NCBI GenBank assembly: GCA_030648205.1
Contig: JAUSIH010000049.1
Location: 1 to 60,103 of the forward strand
Reading direction: 5' to 3'
DNA from: Dehalococcoidia bacterium
Lineage (GTDB): Bacteria; Chloroflexota; Dehalococcoidia; JAUSIH01
DNA: 60,103 nt
Positions 17,227-24,883 of the stretch are shown one piece after another. The notes below the pieces were generated by a model, which saw only the letters and a program-made list of their open reading frames with translations, ran no database searches and had not been told where the DNA came from. Numbering within the stretch: the first letter of the stretch is position 1; each line of letters starts with the position of its first letter. The translations under genes and the position numbers were made by a program.

Positions 17227-17538
17227 TTACCGGTAGGACTGCTGCGGGACTTTGCGAAAGCAGTCGCTGCAGTACACGGGCTTGGTGCCGCGTGGCTGAA
17301 ACGGGACTTGAGTCTGCTTGCCGCACGTCGCACAGACGGCGGGAAACATCTCGCGCCTCTGAGACTGATCGCCGTAGCCGCCGCTGCCCTGCTGGGCCTT
17401 GCGGGCGTCGCGACACGTCGAGCAACGCTTGGGCTCGTTCGTGTAGCCGCGCTGTGCGAAAGTCTCCTGCTCGCTGGCGCTAAACGTAAACGTCGCGCCA
17501 CAATCAACGCAGGTGATAGTCTTGTCAGTGTAGCTCAT
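17227..17538 (-). CDS. Zinc-ribbon domain protein with three CxxC pairs
   Basis: 103-aa protein, ATG 17538 with AAGGAGG upstream. The N-terminal ribbon ITCVDCGATFTFS...CSTCRD holds two CxxC pairs; the central part is Q/G/S-rich; a second ribbon is VCATCGKQTQVPFQP...YCSDCFRK. This is the CxxDxI-type zinc ribbon common in Chloroflexota; members are suspected of nucleic-acid or ribosome-related roles, and no function is established. The gene has its own strong terminator. Upstream, 17539-17840 contains only the GC-rich spacer before the aminotransferase; no further gene is seen there. Confidence 0.85.
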   Translation of the reverse strand: MSYTDKTITCVDCGATFTFSASEQETFAQRGYTNEPKRCSTCRDARKAQQGSGGYGDQSQRREMFPAVCATCGKQTQVPFQPRGTKPVYCSDCFRKVPQQSYR

Positions 17539-17840
17539 GATGACCTCCTTCTTTCAATAGTTGGTCCGGGGAGGTCATCCAAGCCGAGGTGAGTCGGGGA
17601 GAGGAACCATCGCAGAACCACCGACTCCTATAATACTCTCTTTTCAGGGATAATGCAAGCGGAGGCGCAAGGGGCCGCGCCAGGTGAATGCGCGGCATAT
17701 CTGCATTCGGCGCGGGGTTTCGGAGGCGGACGCGCGCTCCGCCACGTCACCCGCCGGGACGACGAATGCCATATTCCACGGGGCGGTCCGCGGCTGCCGT
17801 AGTACAATACTCCCATCCTTCCGCTTCCTGAGAGGGCAAC

Positions 17841-19028
17841 ATGGACGTTGACACCCTGCGCGGCCAGATTCCCGCCCTCCGGCAGGTCATCTACATGAAC
17901 TGGGGCTGGTCCGGCGCCAAGCCCCAGCCCGTGCTGGACGCCATCGCGCGCCAGATGGCGTTCGAGGCCCAGGAAAGCCCGACGGCGCCCCACGTCCGCA
18001 CGCAGCAGGACGATGTGCAGGCCCAGGGCACAGTCGCGTTCGCGGGCCTGCTGGGCGCGTCGCCGGAGGAGGTCGCGCTGACCCAGTGCACCACGGAGGG
18101 GCTCAACCTGGCGCTCAACGGCCTGCGGCTCCAGCGCGGCGAGCGCATCGTCACCTGCAACCTGGAGCACCCGTCCATCCTCGTGCCCTGCTACCACCTG
18201 CGCCACACCGTGGGCGTGGACGTGGAGGTCATTCAACTCGACACGGCGGACGGCCCCGCGGCCGTCCTGTCGAAGTTCGAGGCCGCGCTGCGGCAGCCGA
18301 CGCGACTGGTGGCGCTCAGCCACATCGTGTATTGCACGGGGCTGCGCCTGCCCCTGCGCGAGATATGCGACGTCGCTCACCGCGCGGGCGCGCTGGTCCT
18401 GGTGGACGGTGTGCAGGCGCTGGGGCAGATGCCGGTGGACGTGCACGCGCTGGGCTGCGACTTCTACGCCGTGGGCGGGCAGAAGTGGCTCCTGGGGCCG
18501 GACGGCGTCGGCGCGGTCTATATCCGGCGCGAACTGGTGGAGCGTGTCCTGCCGACCATCGTCGGGCCGCACGCGGCGCTGGAGTACGACGCGCGCGGCC
18601 GTTTTGTGCCGGACACGTCCCGCGTCCGCAAGTTCGAGGTGTCCACGACGAGTATTCCTCTCTGGGCGGGCATGGTGGCCGCGGCCCGGCTCGTCCAGGA
18701 CATAGGCGTCGGCGCAATCCACGAGCGCATTGACTATCTGGCGCGCCGCCTCCGAAGCTCACTTGCGCGCGTCCCCGGCCTCACCTTCACCAGTCCCGCC
18801 GACCCCGCGGACGGCTGCGGCCTCGTCGCCTTTGCAGTAGAAGGCGTCCCGGCGAAGGAGATAACCGAGGGGATATGGCAGCGCGTCCGGGCCGTGGGGC
18901 GCAGCGTGACCTTCCCTCTGGCCACACGCCTCGCCGTGCACGCCTTTAACACGGAAGATGAGATTGACTGGACGGCGCAGGCGGTGTACGAGGCGGCTAC
19001 TTCCGCGCGGAAGACCGCGAGCGGCTAG
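17841..19028 (+). CDS. Class V aminotransferase (cysteine desulfurase-like fold)
   Basis: 395-aa PLP enzyme, ATG 17841 with GAGAGGG upstream. It shows YMNWGWSGAKPQPV (substrate-binding N-terminus), LTQCTTEGLNLALNGL, CNLEHPSILVP, the PLP-aspartate region LVLVDGVQALGQMPVD and the PLP lysine in AVGGQKWLLGPDG. This is closest to the isopenicillin-N-epimerase/selenocysteine-lyase-like branch. There is no IscS-type active-site cysteine loop that I can place with confidence, so the reaction (desulfuration, lyase or epimerisation) is open. Confidence 0.87.
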   Translation: MDVDTLRGQIPALRQVIYMNWGWSGAKPQPVLDAIARQMAFEAQESPTAPHVRTQQDDVQAQGTVAFAGLLGASPEEVALTQCTTEGLNLALNGLRLQRGERIVTCNLEHPSILVPCYHLRHTVGVDVEVIQLDTADGPAAVLSKFEAALRQPTRLVALSHIVYCTGLRLPLREICDVAHRAGALVLVDGVQALGQMPVDVHALGCDFYAVGGQKWLLGPDGVGAVYIRRELVERVLPTIVGPHAALEYDARGRFVPDTSRVRKFEVSTTSIPLWAGMVAAARLVQDIGVGAIHERIDYLARRLRSSLARVPGLTFTSPADPADGCGLVAFAVEGVPAKEITEGIWQRVRAVGRSVTFPLATRLAVHAFNTEDEIDWTAQAVYEAATSARKTASG

Positions 19029-19093
19029 CGTCGCGCCTTCAGCGCCTCTAACCCTTGAACGCAGCTCCCTGCCTGAGCGTCTCGCGTAGGGAA

Positions 19094-19136
19094 GTCCAGA
19101 GGAGACGAAGTCCCCTCTGGCGGGGGTCTGGGGGAT
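19094..19136. repeat. Short GC-rich dispersed repeat, divergent copy
   Basis: CCAGAGG and CCTCTGG form a 7-bp stem, followed by CGGGGGTCTGGGGG. Two better preserved copies of the same layout (CAGAG..., then GGGGTCTGGGGG) are at 37900 and 59509. Confidence 0.4.
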
Positions 19137-19164
19137 GGTCTCGTAGCGCCACGCCAGCGTCGCC

Positions 19165-19929
19165 CTACAGGCCGGCGGGCGCCGACCCCTTCGGAGGCCG
19201 GTACTCCTCTACAGCCACCCACCACGAGCGGATGCCGGGCTGAGTGTCCAACTGCAGGGCGTACTCGCCCATGCCGGTGATGGCCTGGTGCTGTTGCGTC
19301 TGCTCCGCCAGGACAGCCACCGTCCCGCGCATGCGCACGCGGCTGCCCATTATGCTCTCCGTGATGAGCGCCCAGGAGAGGGTGGCCCCCGTCGTTCCGG
19401 CCATCACCCAGACAATCCGCGCCTGCTCCACCAGCCCCACGCGCAGGCGGGGCGTCTTCTCCCGCGCGCCCGTCCCACGAAAGATAGCGGGGCCGCCGTC
19501 GTCGAGCCGCGCGGGCGTCCAGAACAGGCGCTCGCGCGCCTCGACGGCCAGCCAGCCGGGCAGGCGGACCAGAGTGTCCTCGGAAGGCGCGGCCATGTCG
19601 TCGAGAGCGCAGGCCGCGGGCTCGTTTCCCAGGTAGAGAAGCAGCGACCGCAGATGGAGGGCCAGCAGCACGACCCCTTCGCGTGTGTCCGGCCCCGCCC
19701 TCCCAAGCAGCGCCTGAACAAGGCCCTGGACCTGCTCGCGCGTCGCGTGCGTCGGCGCGGCCCCGCTTGCCAGATGTAGCTGGCGCGCCATTCCCGCGTA
19801 GCTGAGCCGCGCCTCTGGCGGGGAGCCCGTCTGCGCCCGGTAGCTGTCAAAGCTCAGCAGCGACATCATGTCGTCCGGTGAGATGTCCAGGCTGTGGTAG
19901 ACCGCCGCGGGCCCGTCCGAGGCGTTCAT
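19165..19929 (-). CDS. Conserved-looking protein of unknown function, coupled to ABC exporter
   Basis: 254-aa protein I do not recognise. Start ATG 19929 overlaps the upstream ABC exporter stop by 4 nt (ATGA), so the two are very likely co-translated. The N-terminal half is mainly helical and leucine/alanine-rich (VQGLVQALLGRAG, VVLLALHLRSLLLYLG); the C-terminal half looks beta-rich (RLRVGLVEQARIVWVMAGTTG, VRMRGTVAVLAE). There is no signal peptide or clear catalytic motif. The coupling suggests an accessory or substrate-related role for the exporter, but this is inference. Confidence 0.6.
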   Translation of the reverse strand: MNASDGPAAVYHSLDISPDDMMSLLSFDSYRAQTGSPPEARLSYAGMARQLHLASGAAPTHATREQVQGLVQALLGRAGPDTREGVVLLALHLRSLLLYLGNEPAACALDDMAAPSEDTLVRLPGWLAVEARERLFWTPARLDDGGPAIFRGTGAREKTPRLRVGLVEQARIVWVMAGTTGATLSWALITESIMGSRVRMRGTVAVLAEQTQQHQAITGMGEYALQLDTQPGIRSWWVAVEEYRPPKGSAPAGL

Positions 19930-21800
19930 GCGCTCTGCGGCTCAAAAGGCTCCGGCGCCTGGCTGGTCGCCGCGAATGGCTCGGCGGGGGCGTCGCCGTC
20001 GTCGTCGGACGCCGCGACTTCGCTGAAGGCCATGCTCCAGAGGCGGGCGTACAGGCCGTCCTGGGCCAGCAGGTCGGCGTGGCGGCCCTCCTGCACGATG
20101 TGGCCTTCGTCCATGACCACGATGCGGTCGGCGTCGCGGACGGTGCTGAGGCGGTGGGCGATGATGACGGAGGTGCGCCCGCGCAGCAGCGTCTTGAGCG
20201 CCCTCTGGATGGCGTGCTCCGTGCCCGTGTCCACGCTGGCGGTGGCCTCGTCCAGAATGAGGATGCGCGGGTCGGCCAGGAGCGCCCGCGCGAAGCTCAG
20301 GAGCTGGCGCTGGCCCGTGCTCAGATTGATGCCCCGCTCGCCGACGGAGGTGTCATACCCTCTGTCCAACCGCCAGATAAAGTCGTGGGCGCCCACCGCT
20401 TTCGCCGCTTCTTCAACCTCCGCGTCCGTGGCGTTCAACCGGCCGTAGCGGATGTTCTCTCTGACCGACCCGGAGAACAGGAACGGCTCCTGCAGCACCA
20501 TGGCCATCTGCCGCGCCAGGGAGCGGCGGGTCGCTGCGCGCACGTCGTGGCCGTCCACGGTGACGCGGCCGGCAGTTGCGTCGTAGAAGCGTGCGATGAG
20601 GGCGGCGATGGTGGTCTTGCCCGCGCCCGTGGGGCCCACCAGGGCCACCGTCTCGCCGGGGCGGACCGTCAGATCGATGCCGTGCAGCACCTCCACCTCA
20701 GGGACGTAGCTGAAGCGCACGCCCTCAAAGCGGACATCGCCACGGATGGGCGGTAGGTCGCGTGCGTCCGGCGCGTCCACAACCTCCGGCCTGGTGTCCA
20801 GCAGGCGGAAGATGCGCTCGCCCGCCACCATGGCCCGCTGGAACTCCGAGTACTGCATGGTCAGGTTGCGGACGGGGTCGAAGAAGCGCTGCACGTACAG
20901 GGCGAAGGCGACCAGCGTGCCCACGGCCAGCGCGCCCTGGAGCACACGCATGCCTCCCACGACGAGCACGAGGGCGGTGGCGACAGCCACCAGCAGCTCG
21001 ACGAGGGGGAACAGGGCGGACGAAACGCGCGCGGAGTGGAGGTTAGCGTCCCGATGTCCGCGGTTCGTCTCATCGAAGCGCCGCAGGTTCTCCTCCTCAC
21101 GCCGGAGGCTCTGGACAACGCGCACGCCGGAGATGTTCTCCTGCAGGGCGGCGTTCACCATGGCCAGGGCGGTGCGCACGCGGGTGTAGGCGCGGCGGGC
21201 GTGTCCTTGCCATACGGCCATGACGGCCACCAGGACAGGGATGACGGTCATGATGAGCAACGCCAACTGCAAGTCCATAAGCAGCACGGCGACCACCACC
21301 CCGACCAGGCCCAGGAAGTCGCCCACGGTCATAATGGCCGTGGTGACGAACTCCTGAAGCTGCTGCACATCGTTCTGCACGCGGGACATGACGCGTCCGA
21401 CGGCGTGGCGGTCGTAGTAGCTGAGGGAAAGCTGTTGCAGGTGGTCGAACAGGCCGGTCCGCAGGGCGTACAGCACCTTCTGGCCCATGTCGGCCAGCAG
21501 GAGCTGGTGCGCGTAGGATGTCCCCGCGTTCACCAGAACGGTGACTACGAGGGCCAGCGAGATGGCGGTCAGGCCGGGGACGTCCTTTGCGGCCACGAAC
21601 CGGTCAATCGCTTGGCCGATGAGCCACGGCGTGGCGACGCCGGTAAGGGTGGCGACGAGCATGAAGCCCGTGCCCCACGCAAGCTGCGGCTTGTGAGGCT
21701 GGAGGTAGGGGAGGAGGCGCATGACCACCTGCTGGTCATAGACCTTGCCCAGACGTTCGTCATCTTCCCCCCCTGCCAGGGAGCCGTGCCAGTGTGTCAT
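19926..21800 (-). CDS. ABC exporter, fused permease and ATPase (MsbA/LmrA type)
   Basis: Half-transporter of 624 aa from ATG 21800 (a TTG at 21809 is also possible). An N-terminal six-helix ABC_membrane domain spans about residues 35-330 (YDRHAVGRVMSRVQNDVQQLQ in the coupling region). The ATPase domain has Walker A VGPTGAGKTTIA, signature NLSTGQRQLLSFARALL and Walker B ILILDEATASVDTGTEH with the H-loop IIAHRLSTVRDADR. The C-terminal tail is acidic. It could export lipid, peptide or drug. It heads a two-gene minus-strand operon. Confidence 0.93.
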   Translation of the reverse strand: MTHWHGSLAGGEDDERLGKVYDQQVVMRLLPYLQPHKPQLAWGTGFMLVATLTGVATPWLIGQAIDRFVAAKDVPGLTAISLALVVTVLVNAGTSYAHQLLLADMGQKVLYALRTGLFDHLQQLSLSYYDRHAVGRVMSRVQNDVQQLQEFVTTAIMTVGDFLGLVGVVVAVLLMDLQLALLIMTVIPVLVAVMAVWQGHARRAYTRVRTALAMVNAALQENISGVRVVQSLRREEENLRRFDETNRGHRDANLHSARVSSALFPLVELLVAVATALVLVVGGMRVLQGALAVGTLVAFALYVQRFFDPVRNLTMQYSEFQRAMVAGERIFRLLDTRPEVVDAPDARDLPPIRGDVRFEGVRFSYVPEVEVLHGIDLTVRPGETVALVGPTGAGKTTIAALIARFYDATAGRVTVDGHDVRAATRRSLARQMAMVLQEPFLFSGSVRENIRYGRLNATDAEVEEAAKAVGAHDFIWRLDRGYDTSVGERGINLSTGQRQLLSFARALLADPRILILDEATASVDTGTEHAIQRALKTLLRGRTSVIIAHRLSTVRDADRIVVMDEGHIVQEGRHADLLAQDGLYARLWSMAFSEVAASDDDGDAPAEPFAATSQAPEPFEPQSA

Positions 21801-21915
21801 ACGACTCAATTATATATCCCGCACGATGACGTCCATGCCTCCGCGATGCCTGCGCCTGTGAGCAGTACCCGGTCAAAGGCCACGGTCGGCCCCGACATTG
21901 TGCGCCGTCCGGTTG

Positions 21916-21969
21916 TTAACCCACTCGTAACGTCGGCGCAACAGACGTGAAACCTTTCGGATTCATAAT
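21916..21969 (+). promoter_or_regulatory. GlnR-like promoter P1: four pentamers at 11-bp steps plus -10 box
   Basis: Boxes TTAAC (21916), GTAAC (21927), GCAAC (21938) and GAAAC (21949) begin exactly 11 bp apart. A -10-like CATAAT lies at 21964-21969, 10 bp after the last box. The layout equals that of the sites at 22094 and 23097 and resembles actinobacterial GlnR operators (GTnAC-n6-GAAAC). It points towards the 29-aa ORF at 22198, with a long leader. Confidence 0.65.
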
Positions 21970-22093
21970 GGGCCTTGTGCTCAAAATAATTGAGGCGTGC
22001 CCCGCGGCCCAGCCGACGCCTGTCCCGGCAGTCGCCTTCAAGTAGCGCCAGACGGGGTCCGGCCCGCCGGGGCACATTGAAAAAGGGTGAGAT

Positions 22094-22147
22094 TTTACAA
22101 ACACGTAACATTCCCGTAACGCGTCGGAAAAGGACAGGGCGCACAAT
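22094..22147 (+). promoter_or_regulatory. GlnR-like promoter P2: four pentamers at 11-bp steps plus -10 box
   Basis: Boxes TTTAC (22094), GTAAC (22105), GTAAC (22116) and GAAAA (22127) are in perfect 11-bp register. CACAAT at 22142-22147 starts 10 bp after the last box. There is no good -35, as expected for an activator-dependent promoter. It serves the 29-aa ORF and probably the amidotransferase gene. The rest of the 397-base gap 21801-22197 shows no gene. Confidence 0.75.
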
Positions 22148-22197
22148 AGGGTTAGTAGACCCGATTCTCACTATAGCGCACCGGAAGGAGGACAGAT

Positions 22198-22287
22198 ATG
22201 GAAACAGCCATCGCTCTCCTGGCCTTCGTCGCCCTGCTCGTCACGTGGGTCGTCGCGCCCATCCGTGAGCGGAAGTCCGGCGCTTAG
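22198..22287 (+). CDS. 29-aa single-helix membrane peptide in the nitrogen locus
   Basis: ATG 22198 is preceded by GGAAGGAGG at ideal spacing. The peptide reads METAIALLAFVALLVTWVV followed by a basic, hydrophilic tail APIRERKSGA, so it is one transmembrane helix with positive residues at the C-terminal side. It sits directly behind two GlnR-like promoters and before a class I amidotransferase and glutamine synthetase. No family is recognised; tiny membrane peptides in such positions often act on a transporter or enzyme. Coding by ribosome-binding site and composition is convincing, function is open. Confidence 0.6.
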   Translation: METAIALLAFVALLVTWVVAPIRERKSGA

Positions 22288-22375
22288 ACTAGAACTGAAA
22301 CGCGCCAGTGTGGGCCGGAGGGCGCGGCGCAAGCTGGAGTCCTCCGGCCCTCGCTGTGTCAACGAAAGGTGCTGA

Positions 22376-23122
22376 ATGGCTGTCCTCGTCCTGCAGAACA
22401 TCGCGTGCGAAGGCCCTGGCCTTCTCGCGACGGCCCTGGAAGCCAGGGGCGTTTCGACCCACATAGTGCGGATGGGGCAGGACGGATCGCTGCCCAGCAT
22501 AGCGTCTTACCAGGGGCTGGTGACGCTGGGTGGGCCGATGAACGTGGACGAGGGGGAGCGCCATCCGTTTCTTCGGGACGAGGTCAAGGTGCTCCAACAG
22601 GCCCTTCGCGCGGGTGTGCCGGTCCTGGGCATTTGCCTGGGCGCTCAACTCCTGGCGAAGGCCCTGGGGGCGCGGGTGTTCCCCGCCAGGGCCAGAGAGA
22701 TCGGCTTCTCGCGGGTGCAGCTCACCGAGGAAGGGGGACGTGACCCCCTATTCAGGACGCAGGGACGTTTTATGACGGTGTTCCAGTGGCACGGCGATAC
22801 ATTTGACCTCCCGAGGGACGCGGTGAGCCTGGCATCCTCTGCGGTCTGCCCGCAGCAGGCCTTCCGCTACGGTCGCGCGGCCTACGGGCTCCAGTTCCAT
22901 CTGGAGGTGACGCCGGGCATGGTGGCCTCCTGGGTACGTGAGTATCCCCATGACCTGGCCATGGCCGGGCTTGAGGATAGAGGCCAGAGCCTGGTCGCGG
23001 AGGCGCGCACGCGCGCGCAGGACCTGGCGCAGCAGGCGGGGGAGGTGTTCGGCGCATTCGCAACACTCGTCGAAGGGCGGCGGAGCGAGCGGGTGCGTAA
23101 CATGGATGTTACACGTTTGTAA
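22376..23122 (+). CDS. Class I glutamine amidotransferase (GMP synthase-like domain)
   Basis: Stand-alone GATase of 248 aa with a complete triad: Cys87 in VLGICLGAQLLA, His175 and Glu177 in GLQFHLEV. The oxyanion strand is LVTLGGPMNVDEG. Such single-domain enzymes hydrolyse glutamine and pass ammonia to an unknown partner, or act on gamma-glutamyl compounds. It is located between a GlnR-like promoter and glnA. Its 3' end contains the boxes of the next GlnR-like promoter (first three pentamers overlap or abut its last codons). Confidence 0.88.
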   Translation: MAVLVLQNIACEGPGLLATALEARGVSTHIVRMGQDGSLPSIASYQGLVTLGGPMNVDEGERHPFLRDEVKVLQQALRAGVPVLGICLGAQLLAKALGARVFPARAREIGFSRVQLTEEGGRDPLFRTQGRFMTVFQWHGDTFDLPRDAVSLASSAVCPQQAFRYGRAAYGLQFHLEVTPGMVASWVREYPHDLAMAGLEDRGQSLVAEARTRAQDLAQQAGEVFGAFATLVEGRRSERVRNMDVTRL

Positions 23123-23150
23123 CATTTGCGTAACAACGCGGAGCGATAAT
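23097..23150 (+). promoter_or_regulatory. GlnR-like promoter P3 of glnA: four pentamers at 11-bp steps plus -10 box
   Basis: GTAAC (23097), GTTAC (23108), GTAAC (23119) and GTAAC (23130) are exactly 11 bp apart, and GATAAT at 23145-23150 begins 10 bp after the last box. The last two boxes overlap the normal -35 position, typical of class II activation. This is the best of the three copies. The glnA start follows at 23218. Confidence 0.8.
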
Positions 23151-23217
23151 GCAGTGGAGTCCTCAATCGCCTCCGCTGGGACGATATAGAGAGCGCAAAA
23201 ACAGGAGGTTTACCCCC

Positions 23218-24669
23218 ATGGCAAAGGCTTCCGCCACGACGTCAAAGAAAACGCCCGCGCAGGTGATTGAGTTCTGCAAGCGGAACTCAATCAACATCAT
23301 TGACCTGAAGTTCCCGGACCTGCCGGGCACCATGCAGCACTTCTCCATTCCTCTGCAGGAGATGAACGAGGAGTTGTTCGAGGAAGGCACCGGGTTTGAC
23401 GGTTCCAGTATCCGGGGTTTCCAGCACATCCAGGAGAGCGACATGCTACTCATCCCGGACCCGGAGACGGCGGTCGTTGATCCCGTCCTGGAAATCCCCA
23501 CCCTCACCATGATATGCGACGTGAAGGACCCCGTCACCCAGGGGCCGTACAGCCGTGACCCGCGCTACATCGCTCGGAAGGCTGAGGCCTACCTGAAGAA
23601 GAGCGGCCTGGCGGATACCAGCTACTGGGGCCCGGAGGCGGAGTTCTTCGTGTTCGACTCGGTCCGCTTCGACTACACCGACCATAGCGGCTTCTACTTC
23701 GTGGACTCCGCGGAGGGCATCTGGAACTCCGGCGCGGAGAACGAGGACGGCCACAAGAACCTGGGGTACCGGCCACGCCACAAGGAGGGCTACTTCCCCG
23801 TCCCTCCCGCCGACATGCTTCAGGACTTCCGCTCGGAAGTCATCCTCAAGATGCTGGATGCGGGCCTTCCCATCGAAAAGCATCACCACGAAGTATCCAC
23901 CGCTGGCCAGGGCGAGATTGGCCTCCGGTACGGCACTCTGACCCGGACGGCCGACAACCTGATGATGTTCAAGTACATCCTCAAGAACGTCGGACGGAAG
24001 CATGGCAAGACGGTCACCTTCATGCCCAAGCCCCTCTTTGGCGACAACGGGACGGGCATGCACACGCACCAGAGCCTCTGGAAGAACGGGACCAACCTCT
24101 TCTATGACGAGGCCGGCTACGCCATGCTGAGCGACACGGCCCTTCACTACATAGGCGGCCTGTTGAAGCATGCGCCCGCCTTGCTGTCCATCTGCGCGCC
24201 GACCACCAACTCCTATCGCCGCCTGGTTCCCGGCTACGAGGCGCCTGTGAAGCTGGCCTACTCCGCCCGGAACCGGAGCGCGGCTGTCCGCGTGCCCATG
24301 TACTTCACCTCGCCCAAGGCGCGACGCATTGAGTTCCGGCCTCCGGACCCCTCCTGCAACCCTTACCTCGCCTTCGCAGCCATGCTGATGGCGGGCATTG
24401 ACGGAGTCGTCAACAAGATCGACCCCGGCAAGCCCGCGGAGAAGGACCTCTACGAGTTGTCCGCCGCCGAGTCGGCCAAGATCAAGGAGGTGCCGGGCAG
24501 CCTGGACGAGGTGCTGGACGCGCTGGAGAAAGACAACGAGTTCATGCTGCGCGGCGGCGTGTTCACCAAGGACTTCATCTCCACCTGGCTGAATATAAAG
24601 CGCAAGGAGTGTGACGCTGTCCGCCTGCGGCCTCACCCCTACGAGTACTTCATGTACTTTGACGCCTAG
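23218..24669 (+). CDS. glnA: Glutamine synthetase type I-beta
   Basis: Dodecameric glutamine synthetase, 483 aa, ATG 23218 with AGGAGG upstream. Motifs in order: FEEGTGFDGSSIRGF (beta-grasp latch), GPEAEFFVFDSVRFD (metal site), KHHHEV, THQSLWKNG, the NRS region SARNRSAAVRVPM, EFRPPDPSCNPYLAFAAMLMAG. The C-terminal part carries KDLYELSAAE, equivalent to the adenylylation loop NLYDLPPEE of enterobacterial GS (Tyr412 here), so it is the I-beta class and could be inactivated by GlnE. It is driven by promoter P3 and closed by a strong terminator. It forms glutamine from glutamate, ammonia and ATP. Confidence 0.95.
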   Translation: MAKASATTSKKTPAQVIEFCKRNSINIIDLKFPDLPGTMQHFSIPLQEMNEELFEEGTGFDGSSIRGFQHIQESDMLLIPDPETAVVDPVLEIPTLTMICDVKDPVTQGPYSRDPRYIARKAEAYLKKSGLADTSYWGPEAEFFVFDSVRFDYTDHSGFYFVDSAEGIWNSGAENEDGHKNLGYRPRHKEGYFPVPPADMLQDFRSEVILKMLDAGLPIEKHHHEVSTAGQGEIGLRYGTLTRTADNLMMFKYILKNVGRKHGKTVTFMPKPLFGDNGTGMHTHQSLWKNGTNLFYDEAGYAMLSDTALHYIGGLLKHAPALLSICAPTTNSYRRLVPGYEAPVKLAYSARNRSAAVRVPMYFTSPKARRIEFRPPDPSCNPYLAFAAMLMAGIDGVVNKIDPGKPAEKDLYELSAAESAKIKEVPGSLDEVLDALEKDNEFMLRGGVFTKDFISTWLNIKRKECDAVRLRPHPYEYFMYFDA

Positions 24670-24689
24670 CCCAGGACATAAGGGGTCCC

Positions 24690-24725
24690 GGAAGGGGGCT
24701 GGAACTCCAGCCCCCTTCCCTTTTT
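24690..24725 (+). terminator. Intrinsic terminator of glnA
   Basis: Stem GGAAGGGGGCTGG (24690-24702) / CCAGCCCCCTTCC (24707-24719), 4-nt loop, followed by C and TTTTT (24721-24725). Confidence 0.92.
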
Positions 24726-24794
24726 CCGTGGCTTGGCGTTTCCCGTCACGCGCGGCCTGGAGGTACTCCTAGCTATTCTCCCTTGCGCCAAACT

Positions 24795-24823
24795 TTGACA
24801 GAATTCTCACAATAAGCTAGACT
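24795..24823 (+). promoter_or_regulatory. Sigma-70 promoter of the second glutamine synthetase
   Basis: TTGACA at 24795-24800 and TAGACT at 24818-24823, spacer exactly 17 bp. No GlnR-like pentamer array is seen here, so this gene seems to be constitutive, unlike glnA. Confidence 0.75.
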
Positions 24824-24883
24824 GATCGGTACACTTCGCCCCGCGAACGGAAGGGCGGCATTTTCTCGCTGTAGGGTGACGAC

